A stretch of DNA of 10,977 nucleotides, taken from Deltaproteobacteria bacterium. Lineage in GTDB: Bacteria > Desulfobacterota > Desulfarculia > Adiutricales > Adiutricaceae. The notes beneath the pieces are model-generated. The model saw only the letters and a list, made by a program, of their open reading frames with translations, had not been told where the DNA came from and did not search any database. The stretch lies in contig JAIRNQ010000332.1 of NCBI GenBank assembly GCA_031257955.1, forward strand, positions 1 through 10,977. Reading direction: 5' to 3'. This document shows, piece by piece, positions 6,160 to 10,977 of the stretch. Numbering within the stretch: position 1 is the first letter of the stretch; every line of letters starts with the position of its first letter. The position numbers and the translations under genes are program-made.

Positions 6160-7800
6160 ATGAAAATTAAGTGCTTGGGGGCCATCCGGACCGTTACCGG
6201 CTCTTGCTACCAACTGGAAAACCCCCAAGGGGGCTACACGCTCATAGACTGCGGTATCTTCCAGGGCGGCCGGCAAACCGAGTTGCGCAATTTCAACACG
6301 GCCCTCTATAAACCCGCCGAGACCAAGGCCATCGTCATCACCCACGCCCACATGGACCACTCGGGCCTGGTGCCCAGGCTGGTCAAGGCCGGCTACTCCG
6401 GTCCCATATACGCCACCGAGGCCACCCGGGATCTCTTGCCCATTCTCTGGCAGGACGCCGCCCATATACAGGAACTGGAAGCCCAGTGGAAGAGCCGCAA
6501 AAACAGCCGCCAGGGCGCCAAAGCCGTGGAACCCCTTTACCGCGAGGAGGACGCCGAGGCCGCGGCCAAATTGCTGCGGCCCCTTAAGCTGGACCGGGAG
6601 GAGGGGATCCTGCCCGGGCTTACCGTTACCTGTCTCACCGCTGGGCACATACTGGGGGCGGCCAGCCTGAGGCTGGCCGTCGGCGAGGACGGCGGGACCA
6701 AAACGGTCACCTTTTCCGGGGACATCGGCCGGGTCGGGCAGCTACTCATCAAAGACCCCGAGATACCGCCCCCTTCCGACGTTATCTTCATGGAAACCAC
6801 CTATGGCAACCGCCTCCATAAGGATCTTGGCAACACCATAGACGAGCTGGTCGGGATCATTAACCAGGCTTACCGGGAGGGAGGCAAGATTATCATCCCC
6901 ACCTTCGCCGTGGAAAGGACCCAGGAACTGTTGGTCCTGCTGGCCCAGGCCTGGCACGAAAACAAGATCCCCAGGGACATCCCCATCATCCTTGATTCGC
7001 CCCTGGCCATATCGGCCTCCGAGGTCTACCTGGCCCATCCCGAGCTCTATGACGCCGAGACGGTCGAACTGGCCCGCCTGGGCCACGGCCCCATGTCCGT
7101 TGGGACCCTGAGGGTGACCCGGACCGGCGAGGAGAGCCAAAAGATCAACTCCATCAATGGCCCGGCCATTATCATGGCCGGCTCGGGCATGGCCAACGCC
7201 GGGCGGGTGCTCCACCACTTCAAGCATAACCTCTGGCGCCCAAACTGCCACGTGATTTTTGTGGGCTTCCAGGCCCAGGGCACCACCGGCCGGCGCCTGG
7301 TTGAGGGGGCCAAGTCGGTTAAGATTTTTCGCGAAGAGGTTTTGGCCAAGGCCAAGATCCATACCCTGGGCGGTTTTTCCGGGCACGCCGACCAAAGCGA
7401 GCTCCTGACTTGGCTGGCGCCGCAAATCCACCCCAATCTATTGGTGGTGCTTACCCACGGCGAAGAATCGGGCACCCTGGCCTTTCAGGCCAAGCTGGCC
7501 GAGCTCCACCCCGAGCTCAACACCCTGGTTCCCCGCTGGCTTGACGTCTTGGACGTGCCTTCCCAGCCCATGGCCCTACCGGTCGCCCTACCGGCCGCCG
7601 TCCGGCCGGCTTTGGCCGAAACCGCTTTAACCGAAACGTCTTTGGCCGAAAGTTGGCTGCCCGAGGCCGAAAGCTTCGGTCGCCGCTTGGGACGGCTACG
7701 GGATGGCTTGGCCGGGCGCCAAGAACCCCTGAGCCCAGAAAAACTGGCCCTCCTGGAAGACCTCCTAAGCCGGGCCGAAGAAATCGCCCTCTCCCGCTAG
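6160..7800 (+). CDS. Beta-CASP metallo-beta-lactamase-fold ribonuclease (YSH1/CPSF-like family)
   Basis: This 546-residue protein belongs to the family of MBL-fold RNA-processing nucleases (COG1236 type). Motif 2 is HAHMDHSG at residues 62-69 (H62, H64, D66, H67). Motif 3 is H163 in TAGHILGA and motif 4 is D188 in FSGDIG. TTYGNR (213-218) and IIPTFAVERTQELL lead into the beta-CASP domain, with D279 in LDSPLA, AGRVLHH around 347-353 and GGFSGHAD (H409). The C-terminal metal-binding histidine is H433 in LTHGEESG. These features predict a two-zinc endo- or exoribonuclease in the cytoplasm; substrates are unknown. Residues ~466-510 form a low-complexity Ala/Leu/Pro/Glu linker, and the last ~35 are charged and helical. 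I chose the ATG at 6160 because MKIKCLGAIRTVTGS is the canonical N-terminus and GGGAG precedes it. moaC follows 69 bases downstream and is probably co-transcribed. Confidence 0.93.
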   Translation: MKIKCLGAIRTVTGSCYQLENPQGGYTLIDCGIFQGGRQTELRNFNTALYKPAETKAIVITHAHMDHSGLVPRLVKAGYSGPIYATEATRDLLPILWQDAAHIQELEAQWKSRKNSRQGAKAVEPLYREEDAEAAAKLLRPLKLDREEGILPGLTVTCLTAGHILGAASLRLAVGEDGGTKTVTFSGDIGRVGQLLIKDPEIPPPSDVIFMETTYGNRLHKDLGNTIDELVGIINQAYREGGKIIIPTFAVERTQELLVLLAQAWHENKIPRDIPIILDSPLAISASEVYLAHPELYDAETVELARLGHGPMSVGTLRVTRTGEESQKINSINGPAIIMAGSGMANAGRVLHHFKHNLWRPNCHVIFVGFQAQGTTGRRLVEGAKSVKIFREEVLAKAKIHTLGGFSGHADQSELLTWLAPQIHPNLLVVLTHGEESGTLAFQAKLAELHPELNTLVPRWLDVLDVPSQPMALPVALPAAVRPALAETALTETSLAESWLPEAESFGRRLGRLRDGLAGRQEPLSPEKLALLEDLLSRAEEIALSR

Positions 7801-7857
7801 ACGGGACACGGGCCAACGGAATCGCCCTCTCCCGCTAGACGGGACACGGGCCAACGG
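7782..7857 (+). repeat. Perfect tandem duplication, two 38-bp units
   Basis: The unit at 7782-7819 is repeated without a mismatch at 7820-7857. Unit 1 contains the last codons and TAG stop of the nuclease gene. Unit 2 is a non-coding copy and ends just at the GGGAGG ribosome site of moaC. Thirty-eight is not a multiple of three, so the second copy would shift frame if it preceded the stop. The identity of the copies indicates a recent duplication. Confidence 0.95.
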
Positions 7858-7869
7858 GAGGGATCAACC

Positions 7870-8436
7870 TTGGCCGCGACCAAAAAACAAAAACCGGACA
7901 CCCCCGCCCCCGAGGCCGCCCCCGGCGCCTACACCGGGGCCGACCCCGCCGCCGATTTGGGCGCCGGTGGCTTTAGCCACCTGACGGCCAAAGGCGCGGC
8001 CAGGATGGTTAACGTCTCGGAAAAGGCCTCCACCCACCGGGTGGCCAAGGCTGAAGGGCAGATCAGCCTGGGACCAAAGATAACCGAGGCCATTTTAAAC
8101 GAAAGCGTCAAGAAGGGCGATGTGTTGGCCGTGGCCAGGGTGGCCGGGATCATGGCCGCCAAGCGGACCTCGACCAGCATTCCGCTATGCCATTCCATAA
8201 ACGTTACCGGCTGCCAGCTGGATCTGGAAGTGGACCCTCTCGGCCAAAAACTTACCGCCTTCTGCCAGGTTACCTCCGACGGCCAAACCGGGGTGGAGAT
8301 GGAGGCCCTGCACGGGGTTTCGGTGGCCCTCTTAACCGTCTATGACATGTGCAAGGCCCTGGGCAAGGGCATGGTAATCGGTCCCATCCGCCTGTTGGAG
8401 AAATCTGGCGGTAAAAGCGGCGACTATAAAGCCTAA
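7870..8436 (+). CDS. moaC: Cyclic pyranopterin monophosphate synthase MoaC
   Basis: MoaC converts the MoaA product 3',8-cyclo-7,8-dihydro-GTP to cyclic pyranopterin monophosphate, the first stable intermediate of molybdenum cofactor synthesis. The family core is clear: RMVNVSEK at 45-52, KKGDVLAVARVAGIMAAKRT near 81-100, PLCH with H108, GVEMEAL with E143 and E145, YDMCKA with D159 and K162, and a closing LLEKSGGKSGDY. All expected active-site residues are present; IPLCHSI replaces the usual LIPLCHPL and MVNVS the usual MVDVS. The likely start is TTG at 7870, 7 bases after a GGGAGG ribosome site; no ATG precedes the core. That gives 188 residues, with an N-terminal Ala/Pro/Lys-rich extension of about 35 residues beyond the ~160-residue E. 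coli protein. moaA and other cofactor genes are not in the window. Confidence 0.96.
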   Translation: MAATKKQKPDTPAPEAAPGAYTGADPAADLGAGGFSHLTAKGAARMVNVSEKASTHRVAKAEGQISLGPKITEAILNESVKKGDVLAVARVAGIMAAKRTSTSIPLCHSINVTGCQLDLEVDPLGQKLTAFCQVTSDGQTGVEMEALHGVSVALLTVYDMCKALGKGMVIGPIRLLEKSGGKSGDYKA

Positions 8437-8481
8437 CTCAGGCTTAAGCCATAGCTAAGACCAATAATTTAAGCAAAATTG

Positions 8482-8507
8482 CCTTCCAAAATGACCTTCC
8501 AAAATGG
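8482..8507. repeat. Two tandem 13-bp repeats
   Basis: CCTTCCAAAATGA (8482-8494) is followed directly by CCTTCCAAAATGG (8495-8507), 12 of 13 bases identical. It lies between moaC and the hairpin at 8510. Confidence 0.85.
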
Positions 8508-8509
8508 CG

Positions 8510-8545
8510 AAAGGGCGACCGGGAACGATTTCCCGGACGCCCTTT
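8510..8545. terminator. Bidirectional terminator-like hairpin between moaC and the FNT gene
   Basis: AAAGGGCG (8510-8517) and CCGGGAA (8519-8525) pair with TTCCCGG (8530-8536) and CGCCCTTT (8538-8545), giving 15 bp with one A/A mismatch and a CGAT loop. It lies between two convergent genes, 74 bases after the moaC stop and 87 bases from the stop of the opposing gene. Neither side has a long T-run, although TTTCGCCATTTT follows on the minus strand. Confidence 0.6.
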
Positions 8546-8631
8546 CCATGTTGGAAGTTAGTGACCCGCAAGGTTAGATTTGGGGCTCCAATAGGGCCCG
8601 GCCCGCGGGCGTCTGTGGCCTCGGAGGTCGA

Positions 8632-9453
8632 TCAAGCCGGCGTGGCTTTCTTGATACCGTTGGCCAAGTAGTAAGCCATGCCCACGAAAAGGGCACCGCC
8701 AAAGAAGTTGCCCAAAGTCACCGGGATCAAATTGGTGATGAAGAAGCCGTTCCAGGTGGCCGTGAGTGGTACCGTGCCGGCATAAGTTGCGGTGTTACCT
8801 ATAAAAATCCCCAAGGGGATAAAGGTCATGTTGGCCACGCTGTGCTCAAAGCCCAAGGCGACGAAGGCGGTGATGGGGGGCCATAGCAAAACGGCCTTGG
8901 AGACCCCATCGGGGGCGGACAGGGCCATGTAGATAGCCAAACATACCAGCCAGTTACAAAAGATGCCCCGGACAAAGGCCACGCCGAAGGGCAACACGCA
9001 CTTGCCGTTGGCCACGGTAACCGCATAGGTGGCCGTGGCTTTGTCGGCCATGAGGCCGGTGTAGTTGCCCAGCCAGGCCACAACGATCGAACCGATGAGG
9101 TTGCCGATCCAGGCCAGGATCAGGATCCGGAAAAATTTGTTGAGCCCAACCCCGTGTTTGGCCACGCCGCTGGGCATGAACATGCAGTCGCCGGTGAAGA
9201 GGTCGGCGCCGGCCACCAAAACCAACAGCAGGCCGCAGGGGAAAACCCCGCCGAAGACCAACCTTTGAATTGAGCCCCAGTAGTCCAGGGGCATGCCCCC
9301 GGCTATTCTGAGGGCCAGAAGGGATCCAAACCCAATGTAGGCCCCAGCCATGAAGGCCAGGATAAGGTTGGAAACTAAGGTCATCTTAGATTTCGTAAGT
9401 CCAACGTTGCACACGGCTTCCATGGTTTCAGCCGATGATTTGACAGCGCTCAT
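8632..9453 (-). CDS. FNT-family formate/nitrite channel (FocA/FdhC-like)
   Basis: This 273-residue polytopic inner-membrane protein has six predicted hydrophobic segments (roughly 28-50, 65-85, 107-130, 155-180, 187-220 and 240-265). FNT proteins are pentameric channels that pass formate, nitrite or hydrosulfide. Signatures are GADLFTGDCM (82-91; usually GAELFTGN or GELFTS) at the Omega-loop region, RGIFCNWLVCLAIYM (162-176), LGFEHSVANM (200-209) with the pore histidine H204, and NLIPVTLGN (241-249). The RGIxCNWLVCLA and LGFEHSVANM wording is close to FdhC and formate-type members, so formate is the favoured substrate; nitrite or HS- cannot be excluded. The ATG at 9451-9453 has a strong AGGAGG site 6 bases upstream. 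A 10-bp inverted repeat at 9502-9525 lies in its upstream region. Confidence 0.93.
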   Translation of the reverse strand: MSAVKSSAETMEAVCNVGLTKSKMTLVSNLILAFMAGAYIGFGSLLALRIAGGMPLDYWGSIQRLVFGGVFPCGLLLVLVAGADLFTGDCMFMPSGVAKHGVGLNKFFRILILAWIGNLIGSIVVAWLGNYTGLMADKATATYAVTVANGKCVLPFGVAFVRGIFCNWLVCLAIYMALSAPDGVSKAVLLWPPITAFVALGFEHSVANMTFIPLGIFIGNTATYAGTVPLTATWNGFFITNLIPVTLGNFFGGALFVGMAYYLANGIKKATPA

Positions 9454-9501
9454 CCAAAGCCTCCTCTGACTGCGATCCTACGCCACGATTGCTATAAGTG
9501 A

Positions 9502-9525
9502 TACCCCGTAATCGTTTACGGGGTA
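9502..9525. promoter_or_regulatory. 10-bp perfect inverted repeat upstream of the FNT gene (possible operator)
   Basis: TACCCCGTAA (9502-9511) and TTACGGGGTA (9516-9525) are exact complements separated by TCGT. It is centred about 60 bases ahead of the start codon, where a transcription factor would act. A TTATAG sequence just downstream on the minus strand could be a weak -10. The site could instead form a leader hairpin. No regulator gene is in view. Confidence 0.4.
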
Positions 9526-9740
9526 AGGCATGGTCATATAAATAGGGTTTGTCTCAATTAAGTTGTGGGGATACAAATTTTGTAATCCCGCTAAATGGGT
9601 AGGTAGGAACCGGAGCGCGCCAAAGTCTTAAGGGCACGACCCTGGGATGGACGCATGCAAGACCACAAGCTTGCCACCATAATGGTCCGAAATGGTCCGA
9701 ATTTAATTGTCTCTTCTCGAAACCACGGGTCCTGAAACCG
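9526..9740. other. Spacer with no recognised gene
   Basis: This transition zone lies between the FNT upstream region and the AT-rich stretch. A 64-codon minus-strand frame (9554-9748) is open, but it resembles nothing I know and has no ribosome site. A 10-bp tandem repeat lies at 9681-9700. Confidence 0.5.
9681..9700. repeat. Perfect 10-bp tandem repeat
   Basis: AATGGTCCGA occurs twice back to back. It is too short to classify and consistent with replication slippage. Confidence 0.85.
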
Positions 9741-10260
9741 ATCGGCAAATTATGAAAATATATTGCTTTATAGCTCTAAATATGAATTGTTAAGTTTCTC
9801 CCATTTATGTCAATGGAATTAACTTTATAGTCAAGTATCTTTGAGGTGCTATTTAATATCTTAACGGACATACAAAATATCATTTAAAATTACGAGGTTA
9901 GGCTAGCTATATATTTTAATTTATTACAAGTTACAAAAGTAATCAGCTTATGTATATTAAAATAATCTTATAGAAAATTCAATATGCAATGATTAAGCCA
10001 AAATAGTTATAATAACTACGAACATTTAACTTTATAACTTTCGTAAACTACTGATCTCTCAGGCTTTTACATAATATTGCTCAAAGCGGGAAAAAGCCTA
10101 ATTTTAGCAAGTGAAGATAAATAATTCCGTAATATTAAAAGTTAAATTTCATCTTTAAGAAGCTTTAATATTTTTGTCGTTTATCAATATTAATTTAGGC
10201 GCACTAAGTTCAATCTTCAGCGAGCAAAATTCATTAATATCTTATAAATTTTTATAAAAA
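9741..10260. other. AT-rich non-coding stretch
   Basis: GC content is about 22-27% in the lines I counted (9781-9840 and 9901-9960), against a visibly GC-rich gene region to the left. All frames are closed by frequent stops. I searched by eye for DnaA boxes (TTATNCACA), tRNA T-arm sequences, CRISPR-like repeats and transposon ends and found none. It may be a spacer acquired with mobile DNA or a decayed region. Confidence 0.6.
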
Positions 10261-10640
10261 GTTTTCCCTCAAGGAGTTTAGGGGTTTTGGCCTGTCGATC
10301 AAAGTTGGCTGGATGGTAAGTCAGCGGCCGTAGAAATTCTGGCTATCGGGCTAGCGATAGGGTTGGTACCCTTTGGGCCCAGGGGGACCGGAACGAATTG
10401 CCATAAGATTCTCCACAGCCTGGTAAAAGGCTGGGCGACTAAGTCGGGGCTTCAATGATACGTTCGCGATAAGTCTATTGTCCCAGTCGCCGATGAGTTA
10501 ACTCATTGATAACTGGTGGTTAAGCCTCGCAATTTTTACAATTGTGGGGTTTCCGCGAACGCGTTTTCTATATGACGCCCATGAACGTTTACGCTAAAAC
10601 CGGGTATATGAGATCAGCGGTAAGTGGCTGGGAGCCTTCG
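10261..10640 (+). other. GC island with multiple inverted repeats: candidate structured RNA or gene relic
   Basis: GC rises to about 45-60% here, between two AT-rich stretches. Perfect stems are CTATCG/CGATAG (10343-10348/10355-10360), CAGCCT/AGGCTG (10416-10421/10428-10433), GGCGACT/AGTCGCC (10434-10440/10485-10491) and CGTTCGCG/CGCGAACG (10461-10468/10554-10561), plus a 14-base palindrome at 10493-10506. A 10-bp stem at 10525-10534/10540-10549 needs two G-U pairs that exist only in plus-strand RNA. Stems 10434/10485 and 10461/10554 cross, as in a pseudoknot. I do not recognise tmRNA, RNase P, SRP or 6S RNA. One frame (10282-10458) is open for 58 codons and reads rather like protein, but has no start codon, so a decayed gene is the alternative. 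Confidence 0.4.
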
Positions 10641-10977
10641 CCTTGTAGTTGTTGAGTTTATACTATACTTTGACAATGTTTGATAGGTTATCAACTAGTG
10701 TTTCAAAATAAAAATAATCCTAGGTAAGATTTTATATGGTATAAACTATTGATTTAGCTAAATATTTGTTTCCAAGAAACTATTTAAGCTCTAAACTGCC
10801 ATGGATTCACTCTCAGTTTAGGAATAATAACAGTATAAGTACCTACCAATATTTAATCCCTGAATTCTTCTCAGATTTTGAAACTACATTTGAAACCACA
10901 ACCCAGGGTTACAAACGTATGAAAATAAATAGCCTACATCAAAAAAAGACTTGACACCCACCTCCTCTTGTAGTTAT
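10641..10977. other. Second AT-rich stretch at the right edge
   Basis: It contains no convincing gene. A 62-codon plus-strand frame (10766-10954) is open, but it lacks a ribosome site and recognisable motifs. AGTTTATAC (10655-10663) and GTATAAACT (10739-10747) form a 9-bp inverted repeat 75 bases apart, which could be chance at this base composition. Confidence 0.5.
10951..10977 (+). promoter_or_regulatory. Possible promoter cut by the window edge
   Basis: TTGACA (10951-10956) is followed by 17 bases and then TTAT, the first four bases of a would-be -10 hexamer, at the last position of the window. If the hexamer completes well, it would drive a gene beyond the right edge. Confidence 0.25.

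Noticed and set aside
10261..10640. tmRNA, RNase P RNA or SRP RNA as identity of the GC island
   Set aside because: The tmRNA 3' T-arm, the RNase P conserved P4 sequences and the SRP GGAAG tetraloop region are not visible.
10766..10954. 62-codon plus-strand frame near the right edge
   Set aside because: No ribosome site, no motif, and composition like the surrounding non-coding AT-rich DNA. A short minus-strand frame after an AGGAGG at 10961-10967 is also too short (24 codons) to support.
9741..10977. Replication origin, CRISPR leader or tRNA cluster in the AT-rich stretch
   Set aside because: No DnaA boxes, no regularly spaced repeats and no T-arm or acceptor-stem pairs were found by eye on either strand.

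Overview
The window is from an anaerobic-looking Gram-negative bacterium. Most of it (about 1.1-9.45 kb) is GC-rich, with recurrent TTGGCC/GGCCAA words in the genes. It encodes a paralogous-looking elongation factor G, class I PurE, a beta-CASP metallo-beta-lactamase nuclease, MoaC and an FNT-family formate/nitrite channel. This mix suggests a Desulfobacterota-like (deltaproteobacterial) anaerobe, but that placement is a low-confidence inference and no rRNA or lineage marker is present.

Layout. 1-854 (-): dihydroorotase PyrC, cut by the window edge. 854-2182 (-): a chimeric reading frame. Its first ~361-368 residues are a secreted ABC_sub_bind-type substrate-binding protein, and its last ~74 residues are the zinc domain of the aspartate carbamoyltransferase regulatory chain PyrI, joined by a TGATG overlap to pyrC. 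The tail and pyrC therefore look like the end of a normal pyrB-pyrI-pyrC block, and their codon use differs from the rest. Either a real rearrangement or an assembly chimera lies near 1078-1102. 2453-4513 (-): EF-G. 4640-5041 (-): a HipA N-terminal fragment broken by an in-frame TGA. 5125-5649 (-): purE, with a good sigma70-type promoter at 5793-5821. 6160-7800 (+): beta-CASP nuclease, transcribed divergently from purE and preceded by a strong leader hairpin. A perfect 38-bp tandem duplication follows at its stop codon, then moaC (7870-8436, +, TTG start). A hairpin at 8510-8545 separates moaC from the convergent focA-like gene (8632-9453, -).

From about 9.5 kb to the right edge I find no convincing protein gene. 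Two AT-rich stretches (roughly 25% GC at 9741-10260, and again from 10641) flank a 0.38-kb island of about 45-60% GC at 10261-10640. The island holds several nested and crossing inverted repeats, so it is either an unrecognised structured RNA or the relic of a gene.

Functional links are modest. PurE serves purine synthesis and PyrC/PyrI pyrimidine synthesis. MoaC (molybdenum cofactor) and a formate channel would fit an organism with molybdo- or tungsto-formate dehydrogenases, but no such enzyme is in view. The strongest candidates for a second look are the substrate-binding-protein/PyrI junction and the GC island inside the AT-rich spacer.
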